Part shown: one piece after another, positions 22,934-31,317 of the stretch | Layout of the letters: each line of letters starts with the position of its first letter | How positions within the stretch are numbered: position 1 is the stretch's first letter | NCBI GenBank assembly: GCA_900547275.1 | Contig: URGA01000007.1 | Location: 1-44,139, forward strand | Direction: 5' to 3' | Length of the DNA stretch: 44,139 nucleotides | Source of the DNA: an uncultured Oscillospiraceae bacterium | GTDB taxonomy: Bacteria; Bacillota; Clostridia; Oscillospirales; Acutalibacteraceae | Translations under genes and position numbers: made by a program | The notes under the pieces: model-generated | Seen by the model: the letters and a program-made list of their open reading frames with translations, nothing else | Told to the model about the DNA's origin: nothing | Databases searched by the model: none

Positions 22934-25771
22934 ATGGAAAAAGAGAACACTTACGAGTACAAATTTGATACGGTTAAACCACCGAAGGACAGAGTTTATG
23001 AGGATAGAGTAATGCACTATTACGAAAATCACTCTGACGAGCCTCCCCGTGAGCTTATTTTAAAGCTTGGTAAAAAAATTACGGATCGTATTCTTTATAA
23101 AATTCCGTGGGTGCCGAAAATCGGTGAAACAATGACCGTCAACGACCCTGAATATTGGGGCCTTGCCGCAATGGTTACTGATGAAATGGCAGAGATTGCA
23201 CTTAAAATGAAGGTGCATAAGGGTATGACTCTTCCCGAAATTCAGAAGGCAACAGGCAAGGACGCCGATTATCTTGAAAATATACTGCAGGAAATGGCAA
23301 ATGTAGGTCTTATTGAATATAACTGGGAGAATCCTACAAGAACAAAGCAGTATGTTCTTCCTATGTTTGTACCGGGCAGTGCAGAATTCTTTAATATGAA
23401 ATGGGATAATATCGTTGAACATCCACAGGTGGCAAATTTCTTTGAAAGAATGACTCAGCTACCTTTAGAAAAGATTACACCTATGGTACCTCCGGGAGGT
23501 GCAGGTATAGGTATGCATGTTATCCCTGTCGAAAAGGCTATTGAGATGGAAAATGAAAGTGCCAGCGTTGAACATATTTCTCACTGGCTCGACAAATATG
23601 ACGGTAAATATGCAGCAGGTCCCTGCTCCTGCCGTTATTCAAGGGCAATATGCGGTGAGGGCTGTGCAGATGACCCTGAGGATTGGTGTATTGGTGTAGG
23701 CGATATGGCCGATTACCTTGTTGAAACAAACAAAGGCCATTACATAACTCGTGAAAAAGTAATGGAGATTTTGCAAAGAGCAGAGGATAACGGCTTTGTT
23801 CATCAAATTACCAATATTGACGGAGAAAACAAGATTTTTGCTATATGTAACTGTCAGGTTAAGGTATGCAATGCACTGCGTACGTCTCAGCTTTTTAACA
23901 CTCCGAATATGTCACGCTCAGCGTATGTTGCCAGAGTTGAGGCAAAGGACTGCGTAGCCTGTGGCAGATGCGTTGAATACTGCCCTGCAGGCGCAGTAAA
24001 GCTCGGTCAAAAATTATGCACCAAGGACGGCGGACATATAGAATATCCAAAGCAGGAGCTGCCTGACACAAATGAGTGGAGCGAGGATAAGTGGTCACCG
24101 GATTACCGTGACAAAAACAGAATTAACTGCTACGATACAGGTACAGCACCATGTAAAACTGCCTGTCCTGCTCATATTGCAGTACAGGGCTATCTTAAAA
24201 TGGCATCTCAAGGCAGATATACAGATGCCCTTGCCTTGATAAAGAAAGAAAATCCTTTCCCTGCAGTATGCGGCAGAGTGTGCAACAGACGATGTGAAGA
24301 TGCCTGCACAAGAGGTACCATTGACCAAGCTGTTGCTATTGACGAGGTTAAAAGATTTATTGCACAGCAGGACTTAAACGCTGACAAGAGATATATTCCC
24401 AAAAAGGTTATTCCTTCGAACAGAGGCGAATTCAAAAACAAAATTGCTATTATCGGTGGTGGTCCTGCAGGTCTTTCCTGTGCATATTATCTTGCAGTTA
24501 CAGGCTATCGCCCAACAGTGTTTGAAAAGAACGAAAAACCCGGCGGTATGCTGACCTATGGTATTCCGTCTTATAAGCTTGAAAAAGATGTTGTTGAGGC
24601 AGAGATCGATATTATCCGTCAGCTTGGCGTAGAGATTAAATGTGGCGTTGAGGTTGGTAAGGATATTACACTTAACGAATTAAGAGAACAGGGCTATGAG
24701 GCATTTTATATTGCAATCGGTTGTCAAGGCTCACGCAAGGCCGGTATTGCAGGTGAGGACGCAAAGGGTGTTATGAGCGCTGTTGATATTCTCCACACCA
24801 TAGCGGAAAATCAAAGCTTAGACCTTAACGGAAGAAAGACAGTAGTTATCGGCGGCGGTAATGTTGCAGTTGATGTGGCTCGTTCCGTTAAAAGATGCGG
24901 TGCCGATGTGCTTGGTATGTACTGCCTTGAAAGCAGAGGAGAAATGCCTGCCTCTACAGAAGAAATATTTGAAACTGAGGACGAAGGCATTACAATCCAA
25001 AACGGTTGGGGGCCGAAGGAAATCCTTACCGAAAACGGAAAGGTTAAAGGAATTGTACTTAAAAAATGTCTGTCGGTTACGAACGAAAGCGGACGCTTTA
25101 ATCCGCAGTATGATGAAAATGATACTGTAACTATTGATTGTGATAATGTATATCTTTCAATCGGTCAAAGCATTGATTGGGGCGATATGCTCAAGGATGA
25201 AGGTGTTGAGCTTGCACAGGGCGGCAGACCAAATGCTGACAGTTTAACATACCAAACTGCACAGAAGGATATTTTTGTCGGCGGTGATGTTTATACAGGT
25301 CCAAAATTTGCCATTGATGCCATTGCGGCAGGCAAGGAGGGCGCTGAGTCAATACACAGATTTGTTCACTACAATGCAAGTCTTACTATCGGCAGAAATC
25401 GTAGAGATTTTATTGAGCTTGACAAAAATAATATTAAAATTGAGGCATACGATAATTCTTCCCGTCAAATACCGGGAATGGATAAAAGCATTAACCACAG
25501 AACATCGTTTAGAGATGCTCATAAACCTTTCTCAGAGGAGCAGGTAAAGATTGAAACTGCTCGCTGTCTTGGCTGCGGTGCATCAGTTGTTGATGAAAAC
25601 AAATGTATCGGCTGCGGTGTGTGCACGACAAAGTGTGAGTTTGACGCAATCAAGCTTCACAGAGAGCATCCTGAATGCAGTACAATGGTTAACTCCGATG
25701 ACAAGATGAAAGCGATTCTGCCTTATATGATTAAGAGAAAAATTGCTATCAAAAAAGCCAAAAAGGGTTAA
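22934..25771 (+). CDS. multi-Fe-S, GltD-like FAD/NAD(P) oxidoreductase
   Basis: A 945-residue cytosolic electron-transfer protein. The N-terminal ~330 residues have a winged-helix-like start and a Cys cluster (GPCSC, CGEGC, CNCQVKVC). A ferredoxin-type motif CVACGRCVEYCPAGA follows. Next is a GltD-like Fe-S domain (CKTACPAHI, CGRVCNRRCEDAC). A first Rossmann fold IAIIGGGPAGLS binds FAD, a second VVIGGGNVAVDVA binds NAD(P)H, and IFVGGDVYTGP closes the FAD site. A C-terminal ferredoxin motif (CIGCGVCTTKC) ends it. ATG 22934 has GGAG at 8 nt. The electron acceptor is unknown. It is followed 5 nt later by the HypA-like gene, so they are one operon. Confidence 0.88.
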   Translation: MEKENTYEYKFDTVKPPKDRVYEDRVMHYYENHSDEPPRELILKLGKKITDRILYKIPWVPKIGETMTVNDPEYWGLAAMVTDEMAEIALKMKVHKGMTLPEIQKATGKDADYLENILQEMANVGLIEYNWENPTRTKQYVLPMFVPGSAEFFNMKWDNIVEHPQVANFFERMTQLPLEKITPMVPPGGAGIGMHVIPVEKAIEMENESASVEHISHWLDKYDGKYAAGPCSCRYSRAICGEGCADDPEDWCIGVGDMADYLVETNKGHYITREKVMEILQRAEDNGFVHQITNIDGENKIFAICNCQVKVCNALRTSQLFNTPNMSRSAYVARVEAKDCVACGRCVEYCPAGAVKLGQKLCTKDGGHIEYPKQELPDTNEWSEDKWSPDYRDKNRINCYDTGTAPCKTACPAHIAVQGYLKMASQGRYTDALALIKKENPFPAVCGRVCNRRCEDACTRGTIDQAVAIDEVKRFIAQQDLNADKRYIPKKVIPSNRGEFKNKIAIIGGGPAGLSCAYYLAVTGYRPTVFEKNEKPGGMLTYGIPSYKLEKDVVEAEIDIIRQLGVEIKCGVEVGKDITLNELREQGYEAFYIAIGCQGSRKAGIAGEDAKGVMSAVDILHTIAENQSLDLNGRKTVVIGGGNVAVDVARSVKRCGADVLGMYCLESRGEMPASTEEIFETEDEGITIQNGWGPKEILTENGKVKGIVLKKCLSVTNESGRFNPQYDENDTVTIDCDNVYLSIGQSIDWGDMLKDEGVELAQGGRPNADSLTYQTAQKDIFVGGDVYTGPKFAIDAIAAGKEGAESIHRFVHYNASLTIGRNRRDFIELDKNNIKIEAYDNSSRQIPGMDKSINHRTSFRDAHKPFSEEQVKIETARCLGCGASVVDENKCIGCGVCTTKCEFDAIKLHREHPECSTMVNSDDKMKAILPYMIKRKIAIKKAKKG

Positions 25772-25776
25772 TACTT

Positions 25777-26121
25777 ATGCACGAACTTGGTATAGTTTTT
25801 CATATAATTAAGCAGGTTGAAGAGGTAGGAGAGGAAAACGGTGTAAGCCTTGTTTCCTCTGTTACTCTTGAGATAGGTCAGGTATCCGGAGTCCTTCACG
25901 ATTATCTTGAGAATTGCTGGAATTGGGCTTGCAGTAAGTCAAAGCTTATGAATGGTGCAAAACTGATTATCGACGAGATACCTGCAGTGACATACTGTGA
26001 GGACTGCGGTGAGAAATATTCTACTGTTGAATACGGAAAAACCTGTCCCAAATGTTCGGGGGACAACACCTATCTGCTTAACGGTAATGAAATTATGATT
26101 AAGGAAATTGAAGTGCAGTAG
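25777..26121 (+). CDS. HypA-like metallochaperone
   Basis: A 114-residue protein of the HypA/HybF type. It begins MHELGI, whose first residues bind nickel in HypA, and has the zinc site CEDC...CPKC (about 73-93). HypA delivers nickel to NiFe hydrogenases or urease. Neither those enzymes nor other hyp genes are in the window, so this copy probably serves the flavoprotein encoded 5 nt upstream or another Fe-S/metal enzyme. No separate promoter is seen. Confidence 0.85.
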   Translation: MHELGIVFHIIKQVEEVGEENGVSLVSSVTLEIGQVSGVLHDYLENCWNWACSKSKLMNGAKLIIDEIPAVTYCEDCGEKYSTVEYGKTCPKCSGDNTYLLNGNEIMIKEIEVQ

Positions 26122-26158
26122 TTCTTTGATGATAAATTATTTTAGAGGAGGGAATAAA

Positions 26159-27223
26159 ATGTTATTCCAAATTTATGGCGATAACTCATTCTATCAGCTT
26201 CTTGGCTGGATTTTGGTTTTCGCAGGTCTTGTTATTTTTAACGAGATTGCACGCCGTTCAAAGGCAGGCGGAATTTTCTGTTTCTTTGTTCTTCCGGCGG
26301 CGTTGACGGTTTACTTTATTGCTATTGCCATAGGTGCAAAAGCAGGAGCAGAATGGGCACTGAATAACCAGACTCATATTTATATGAACGGTTGGTTCCA
26401 TTATGCCAAGCTTTATGCGGCAACAGCAGGCTGTATCGGCTTTATGATGCTTAAGTACAAATGGGGCATAGGCAAGAAGGAATGGTTTAAGGTATTTCCC
26501 TTTGCCATTGTTGCAATCAATATCCTTATTGCCGTAGCATCTGACTTTGAGTCGGCCATTAAAGGCGGATTTACAGGCGGCTGGTGGCTGTCCAGTGAAA
26601 ATGTTTGGATTTACGGCGGCTGGTGGAACTGGCTTAACGGTATTGCCGGTATCATCAACATTTTCTGTATGACAGGCTGGTGGGGTATATATACCTCAAA
26701 GAACAAGCATGATATGCTTTGGCCGGATATGACTTGGTGCTATATTCTTGCATACGATTTGTGGAACTTTGAATATACCTATAATAATCTTCCGTCGCAC
26801 ACTTGGTACTGCGGTCTTGCCCTTCTTCTTGCTCCAACCTTTGCAAACGCATTTTGGAACAGAGGCGGCTGGATTCAAAACCGTGCCAACACCCTTGCTC
26901 TTTGGTGTATGTATGCACAGGTATTCCCACTATTTCTGGACGACAGCAAATTCTCAGTGCTTTCCTCTGTATATCCTGAGGGCTACACAACCTCAATGAT
27001 GGTTCAGGGCATCAATCCTGAAACAGTAGGTGCCGCTAATCCAAAGGCACAGGCAGTTATTTCAATAATTGCACTTGTTGCTAATGTTTGCATACTCGCT
27101 GCTATTATCAAGCGTTCTGTTGAACAAAAGAAGAATCCTTATAAGAATGAAATCTTCACAGACCAAAAGAATTATAAGGACGCCCTTCTCAGAGCAGCAG
27201 AGGCAAACAGAGAAATTGCTTAA
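26159..27223 (+). CDS. polytopic membrane protein (DUF5692-type)
   Basis: A 354-residue protein with eight or nine predicted membrane helices, unusually rich in Trp, Tyr and Gly (GGWWNWLNGIAGI, TGWWGIYTS, WYCGLALLLAPTFANAFW). I connect it, with moderate confidence, to DUF5692. GAGGAGG precedes the ATG at 26159; the frame to 26108 overlaps the previous gene and is not used. It follows the HypA-like gene by 37 nt and ends with a terminator, so the flavoprotein, HypA-like protein and this one form an operon. It may be the membrane partner of the oxidoreductase. Confidence 0.75.
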   Translation: MLFQIYGDNSFYQLLGWILVFAGLVIFNEIARRSKAGGIFCFFVLPAALTVYFIAIAIGAKAGAEWALNNQTHIYMNGWFHYAKLYAATAGCIGFMMLKYKWGIGKKEWFKVFPFAIVAINILIAVASDFESAIKGGFTGGWWLSSENVWIYGGWWNWLNGIAGIINIFCMTGWWGIYTSKNKHDMLWPDMTWCYILAYDLWNFEYTYNNLPSHTWYCGLALLLAPTFANAFWNRGGWIQNRANTLALWCMYAQVFPLFLDDSKFSVLSSVYPEGYTTSMMVQGINPETVGAANPKAQAVISIIALVANVCILAAIIKRSVEQKKNPYKNEIFTDQKNYKDALLRAAEANREIA

Positions 27224-27243
27224 TTCATAAATTTATATAACAT

Positions 27244-27281
27244 AAAAGGCAGCTGATGGTTCTTGTCAGCTGTCTTTTTAT
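27244..27281 (+). terminator. terminator of the flavoprotein operon
   Basis: AAAAGGCAGCTGA and TCAGCTGTCTTTT form a 13-bp stem with one G-U, followed by TTA. Confidence 0.88.
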
Positions 27282-27303
27282 GTCTGTCAGAAAATGAATT
27301 CCA

Positions 27304-27332
27304 TTGATAAAATTTTAAAAACATGCTATATT
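27304..27332 (+). promoter_or_regulatory. tetR promoter
   Basis: TTGATA, a 17-nt spacer and TATATT. The -35 stretch TTGATAAAATTTTAA matches the Pip gene promoter and contains one half of the candidate operator. Confidence 0.65.
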
Positions 27333-27375
27333 GTAATTGGTAAATATTATTTTGTGAATGAAACGGGGGTTTTTT

Positions 27376-27957
27376 ATGTCACAAATAACAAAAAAGGCTT
27401 TAGCTCAATCTTTAAAAAATCTACTATTAAAGAAACCGTTAAACAAAATAACTATCAATGATATTGCAGATGATTGCGGTATTAACCGAATGACCTTTTA
27501 TTATCATTTTAAAGATATATATGACCTTGCTGAGTGGGCTTGCCTTCAGGAAGCCGCTAAAGTAATAAAAGAAAACAAAACGCACGATACCTGGCAGGAG
27601 GGTATGCTTCAGATTTTCTATACAGTGCGTGAAAATAAGCCGCTCATTATGAATGTTTACCGCTGTGTTGATCGTGAACAGGTTGAAAGGTATCTCAAAC
27701 CTCTTATTGATAATCTTTTGCTGAAAGTTGTGGAAGAACAATCCGCTGATATGACCGTTCGTCAGGAAGACAAGGAATTTATTGCATCGGTATATTCCTA
27801 TGCTTTTGTCGGCTTGATGCTTGACTGGATTAAAAATGATATGAAAGAAAACCCCGAACAGCTTATCAGCAAGCTTGCTTTGGTTATACAGAATACCTTT
27901 ACAGATGCACTTGAAAGATTCAGAATAGATAAACCTTTATCAAAAAATGATATTTGA
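27376..27957 (+). CDS. TetR family transcriptional regulator
   Basis: A 193-residue repressor. The N-terminal helix-turn-helix is clear: KITINDIADDCGINRMTFYYHFKD. The C-terminal part (about 75-185) resembles the DhaS/TetR_C_8 group, which binds small ligands. GGGGG lies 6 nt from the ATG at 27376. It stands alone, between the flavoprotein operon and the oleate hydratase gene. A candidate operator overlaps its stop codon (27936-27961) and another lies before the Pip gene, so it probably controls these cargo genes. A fatty acid is a plausible ligand, by context only. Confidence 0.9.
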   Translation: MSQITKKALAQSLKNLLLKKPLNKITINDIADDCGINRMTFYYHFKDIYDLAEWACLQEAAKVIKENKTHDTWQEGMLQIFYTVRENKPLIMNVYRCVDREQVERYLKPLIDNLLLKVVEEQSADMTVRQEDKEFIASVYSYAFVGLMLDWIKNDMKENPEQLISKLALVIQNTFTDALERFRIDKPLSKNDI

Positions 27958-27961
27958 TAAA
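27936..27961. promoter_or_regulatory. candidate TetR operator, site 2
   Basis: TTTATCAAA-N8-TTTGATAAA at the end of tetR, across its TGA stop. Arms and spacing are the same as at 19217-19244. It stands about 58 bp upstream of the oleate hydratase promoter. Confidence 0.5.
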
Positions 27962-27977
27962 AATGTTAACATCTTTT

Positions 27978-28012
27978 TGCCCGTGATAAAAAATTTATCA
28001 CGGGCATTTTTC
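27978..28012 (+). terminator. tetR terminator
   Basis: TGCCCGTGATAAA and TTTATCACGGGCA form a 13-bp stem, then TTTTTCTG. Confidence 0.9.
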
Positions 28013-28018
28013 TGTTTA

Positions 28019-28046
28019 TTGTTAACCTGCGAAAAAATAATATAAT
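28019..28046 (+). promoter_or_regulatory. oleate hydratase promoter
   Basis: TTGTTA, a 16-nt spacer and TATAAT, 35 nt upstream of the ATG at 28081. Confidence 0.7.
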
Positions 28047-28080
28047 GAAATTACAAAATAAAAATTTGGAGATGAATTTT

Positions 28081-29874
28081 ATGTATTATTCAGCAGGAAC
28101 TTATGAATCCTTTGCACATCCCGAAAAGCCAAAGGATGTTGACAAAAAATCCGCCTATATTATCGGCACCGGTCTTGCCGGTCTTACAGCAGCATTTTAT
28201 CTGGTGCGTGACGGTCAGATGAAGGGCGAGCATATCCACCTTCTTGAAAAGTTAGAGCTTGCCGGCGGAAGCTGTGACGGACGAAAGGATGTTACAAAAG
28301 GCTTTTATATGCGCGGCGGCAGAGAAATGGATAACCATTTTGAAGTTATGTGGGATATGTTCAGAGATGTTCCTTCTTTGGAAAATCCCGAGGTTTCCGT
28401 TCTTGACGAGTACTATTGGCTCAACAAGCACGATCCAAACTATTCTCTGTGCAGAGCCTCTGTAAACCGCGGAGAAGACGCTCATACAGATAAAAAATTC
28501 GGACTTGATAAAGAATCTGCAATGGCTCTTTCACAGTTGTTTATTACACCTGAAAAGACTCTTGAAGGTAAGAAAATTTCGGAGGTTCTGCCGGATTCAT
28601 TCTGGTCAACAAATTTCTGGCTTTACTGGCAGACTATGTTTGCATTTCAACGTTGGTCAAGTGCGCTTGAGATGAAACGTTATCTATGCCGTTATGTTCA
28701 TCATATTGATGGACTTCCTGATTTCAGCGCTCTTCGCTTCACAAAGTATAATCAGTATGAAAGCCTGATTTTGCCACTGGTAAAATACCTTGAAAACCAC
28801 GGCGTTACAATCGAGTACGGTATGAATGTAAAAAATGTTATTATCGACACCGTAGGCGACAAAAAGATTGCAAGGCAGATTGTGTTTATTAAAGACGGCA
28901 AGGAGCAAACAATAGATTTAGTTGAAGATGACCTTGTGTTTATTACAAACGGTTGTTGCACCGACACTTCCTGCTACGGCGACCAAACACACGCTCCCGA
29001 CCTTACAAAAGCTAAAAACGGTACAGGCGAGTCATGGGATTTATGGAAAAACATTGCAAAGCAGGCTGAGCACAGTGAGTTCGGTAATCCCGATAATTTC
29101 TGCACCAATATTGAAGAAACAAACTGGATGAGTGCTACTGTTGCAACATCTAACGAAGAAATTATTCAACACATAATCAACATTTGCAAGAGGGATCCTC
29201 GCGAGGGAAAGGTTACCACAGGTGGTATTGTTACTGTTAAAGACAGTATGGATAACTGGTATCTGTCGTGGACAATCAACCGTCAGCCTCAGTTTAAGTC
29301 ACAGGATAAAGACACTGTTTTAATTTGGCTTTATGCTTTGACCACAAACAAGGAAGGTAATTATGTTAAAAAGGCAATGCGTGACTGCACAGGCGAGGAG
29401 GTATGCCGTGAGTGGCTGTATCATATCGGTATTCCTGATGCGGAAATTGATGACCTTGCAAAAAATGCCTGCAACACCACAACCTGCTTTATGCCATTCA
29501 TTAACGCCTTTTTCCAGCCGAGAAAGAACGAGGACCGTCCAAAGGTTGTACCTGACGGCGCTGTAAACTTTGCTTTCCTTGGTCAGTTTGCAGAAACTCC
29601 CCGTGACACAATATTCACGATAGAATATTCAATGCGTACCGGTATGGAATCTGTTTATACTCTCCTTGATGTTGACCGCGGTGTTCCTGAGGTTTGGGGC
29701 AGTAAATATGATGTTCGTGAGCTTCTCCGTGCCTGCTACTACGCTATTGATAAGAAACCGATTACCGATGTTAAGCTTTCGCTTATGGAAAAGGAGTTCG
29801 TAAAGATTCTGCTTAAAAAGGTTGAAGGTACGGATATTGAAATTCTTCTAAAAGAAAGCGGTCTTATCGAGTAA
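28081..29874 (+). CDS. ohyA: oleate hydratase
   Basis: A 597-residue FAD-dependent hydratase that adds water to cis-9 unsaturated fatty acids, e.g. oleate to 10-hydroxystearate, at the inner membrane face. The FAD fold is at the N-terminus (IIGTGLAGLTAA, 27-38). The hallmark GGREMDNHFEVMWDMF follows, with Glu82 matching the known catalytic Glu, and the RYVHHIDGLPDF segment lines the substrate site. Length is normal. ATG 28081 has GGAG 9 nt upstream; the frame from 28045 is not used. Such enzymes protect Gram-positive gut bacteria from unsaturated fatty acids. It has its own promoter and terminator and is the last gene before attR. Confidence 0.95.
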   Translation: MYYSAGTYESFAHPEKPKDVDKKSAYIIGTGLAGLTAAFYLVRDGQMKGEHIHLLEKLELAGGSCDGRKDVTKGFYMRGGREMDNHFEVMWDMFRDVPSLENPEVSVLDEYYWLNKHDPNYSLCRASVNRGEDAHTDKKFGLDKESAMALSQLFITPEKTLEGKKISEVLPDSFWSTNFWLYWQTMFAFQRWSSALEMKRYLCRYVHHIDGLPDFSALRFTKYNQYESLILPLVKYLENHGVTIEYGMNVKNVIIDTVGDKKIARQIVFIKDGKEQTIDLVEDDLVFITNGCCTDTSCYGDQTHAPDLTKAKNGTGESWDLWKNIAKQAEHSEFGNPDNFCTNIEETNWMSATVATSNEEIIQHIINICKRDPREGKVTTGGIVTVKDSMDNWYLSWTINRQPQFKSQDKDTVLIWLYALTTNKEGNYVKKAMRDCTGEEVCREWLYHIGIPDAEIDDLAKNACNTTTCFMPFINAFFQPRKNEDRPKVVPDGAVNFAFLGQFAETPRDTIFTIEYSMRTGMESVYTLLDVDRGVPEVWGSKYDVRELLRACYYAIDKKPITDVKLSLMEKEFVKILLKKVEGTDIEILLKESGLIE

Positions 29875-30244
29875 CAAAAAAATACAAACAGCAGAGGAGT
29901 AATCTTTCATTTACTCCCGAATTATAAATAATAATTTTATAGTATTTTTCCTAAAAGCTGATTCTCAATTTAATGGGAATCAGCTTTTTAACATTTAATA
30001 AAAGTAACATATTGAAAATAATGTGCTAAAATCCGTCAAAAACAATTCAAGCGAACAAACTGATTTTTTGTATTGTTTTCCTCAATATTATGAAAAAAGG
30101 TATACGTTTTGACTCCTAAACTGACGGCTACACAGGAGAACGAGGGTGCAGAAACAGTGAGCCAATTGAAAATTCGGCAGAAAAATCGGACAAGGAAAGC
30201 CCTAAACATCGCTGTTTAGGGCTTGTTTAATGGCTATCGACATT
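29875..30244. other. non-coding right end of the element
   Basis: No supported gene. It holds the ohyA terminator, a small GGAGTAA/TTACTCC hairpin near 29895-29917, and a perfect 12-bp hairpin (30197-30208 and 30213-30224, AAGCCCTAAACA/TGTTTAGGGCTT) 20 nt before attR. Confidence 0.6.
29953..29990 (+). terminator. oleate hydratase terminator
   Basis: AAAAGCTGATTC and GAATCAGCTTTT form a 12-bp stem, followed by TTA. Confidence 0.88.
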
Positions 30245-30294
30245 GCTACGAACCAAAAGGTCGGGGGTTCGAATCCCTTCCGGCGTACCAAAAA
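30245..30294 (+). repeat. attR: 50-bp copy of the tRNA-Arg 3' end
   Basis: Identical to 9160-9209. The tRNA 5' half is missing here, so this is the displaced end, not a gene. It is followed by its own terminator-like hairpin ATACCAGAG/CTCTGGTAT and TTTTTATTTTT. Confidence 0.95.
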
Positions 30295-30454
30295 TACCAG
30301 AGTAGTTTATATTGCTCTGGTATTTTTATTTTTGGCATTTTCTAACTGAAAGCTGCTCATAAACCGATTATTCATATATAACATTACATATAAAATAGGT
30401 ATAAGTATATATTTTTACCTCTTAACACTTACAACACAAACACTCCTGCAAAAC

Positions 30455-30485
30455 CTATCAAAGACGCCCATTTGACTCCCACTGA
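30455..30485 (+). repeat. 31-bp direct repeat, right copy
   Basis: Identical to 9346-9376. It lies outside attR, which shows that the DNA right of attR is itself the left end of a related, older element. Confidence 0.9.
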
Positions 30486-30554
30486 AACATTCATTGAAAA
30501 CAGGCTTTGTTTGTGATATAACTAATACAAACAGCCAGAATTTGGAGGTTGATT

Positions 30555-30956
30555 ATGAGGTTGGATGGCTTTGGCATATTTGTAAAAGATATGACAAAAA
30601 TGATACAGTTTTACCGTGATGTACTTGGCTTTGAAATAAAAGAAAGCGAAGATACTGCAAATGTGTACCTTATAAAAGATGAAACCTTGTTTATGTTGTA
30701 TGGAAGAAAAGACTTTGAAAAAATGACAAGCAGGAAATATGAATATATTATGGGTTTGAATGGACATTTTGAAATTGCTTTGTATGTCGATACCTATGAT
30801 GAAGTTGACAAAACTTTCGCAAAAGTCGTTTCAAATGGTGCTGTTCCCGTTTTAAAGCCTGCAACCGAGCCTTGGGGACAGCGCACCTGTTATATAGCAG
30901 ACCCCGAAGGAAACTTAATCGAAATAGGCTCATGGAACAAGCCATTTCGCAGTTGA
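30555..30956 (+). CDS. VOC superfamily protein (glyoxalase/bleomycin-resistance fold)
   Basis: A 133-residue single-domain vicinal-oxygen-chelate protein. It begins with a GFGIFVKDMTKMIQFYRDVLGF motif, typical of the first beta-alpha unit, and ends with RTCYIADPEGNLIEIGSW, which carries the usual metal-ligand Glu. It may be a lyase, a dioxygenase or a drug-binding protein; the substrate cannot be told. GGAGG lies 6 nt from the ATG at 30555. It sits between the 31-bp repeat and an integrase tail, so it is probably a passenger of the older element remnant. Confidence 0.85.
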   Translation: MRLDGFGIFVKDMTKMIQFYRDVLGFEIKESEDTANVYLIKDETLFMLYGRKDFEKMTSRKYEYIMGLNGHFEIALYVDTYDEVDKTFAKVVSNGAVPVLKPATEPWGQRTCYIADPEGNLIEIGSWNKPFRS

Positions 30957-31003
30957 ACGGATAAGTACATGTAAATAATTTTTAATTTGTAGTTGTATTT
31001 AAC

Positions 31004-31040
31004 AAAAACACCTCAACCAAAATAGTTGAGGTGTTTTTGT
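31004..31040 (+). terminator. terminator of the VOC gene
   Basis: AAAAACACCTCAAC and GTTGAGGTGTTTTT form a 14-bp stem. It can work on both strands. Confidence 0.9.
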
Positions 31041-31080
31041 TGTTAGCTAATCAAATTGACATAATGAATAATTCAAATAA

Positions 31081-31119
31081 CTACGCACCGAAATGTATGA
31101 TTTTATTTCTGTGTTTTTT
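31081..31119 (-). pseudogene. integrase 3'-end remnant of an older element
   Basis: The minus strand encodes LKKHRNKIIHFGA and a stop, matching the end of the intact integrase (KEHREKIIHFSA). The 45 bp past the stop also match 14335-14378. Upstream of these 13 codons the frame meets stops at once. The rest of 31120-31250 shows nothing coding. Confidence 0.75.
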
Positions 31120-31251
31120 CAGATATTATTATAACCGGCTGAAAATCGGCAAAATGCGCCTGCATTGAGCATTTAGTTAATACTTAAAGTAAAAAAAGAT
31201 CGACAAAAATCATGCTCTTTCGTTCAGTTTGATGAAATTAAGTATAATTTG

Positions 31252-31279
31252 TTGCAAAAAAGTAATAATGTAGTATAAT
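31252..31279 (+). promoter_or_regulatory. promoter of the NSS transporter gene
   Basis: TTGCAA, a 16-nt spacer and TATAAT, 38 nt upstream of the ATG. Confidence 0.75.
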
Positions 31280-31317
31280 TCTTATTATTGAAAAATGATC
31301 AGAATGAGGTATAGTTT

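Larger units (their letters stand above)
9160..30294. mobile_element. integrated mobilisable element in tRNA-Arg (about 21 kb)
   Basis: The region is bounded by the 50-bp att repeats. It carries a tyrosine integrase, an excisionase-like protein, a MOBP-type relaxase, MobC and a candidate oriT. It has no VirB4/VirD4-like or other transfer-channel genes, so mobilisation would need a helper. The left 5 kb (to about 14290) looks like a separate module with decayed integrase and DUF4314 genes and a defence-like gene. The right 11 kb is metabolic and membrane cargo. Base composition is clearly more AT-rich than the flanking core genes. Confidence 0.88.

Noticed and set aside
30120..30230. Open stretch before attR that could be a small gene
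   Set aside because: About 40 codons without a start or ribosome site, running into a hairpin; treated as element-end DNA.
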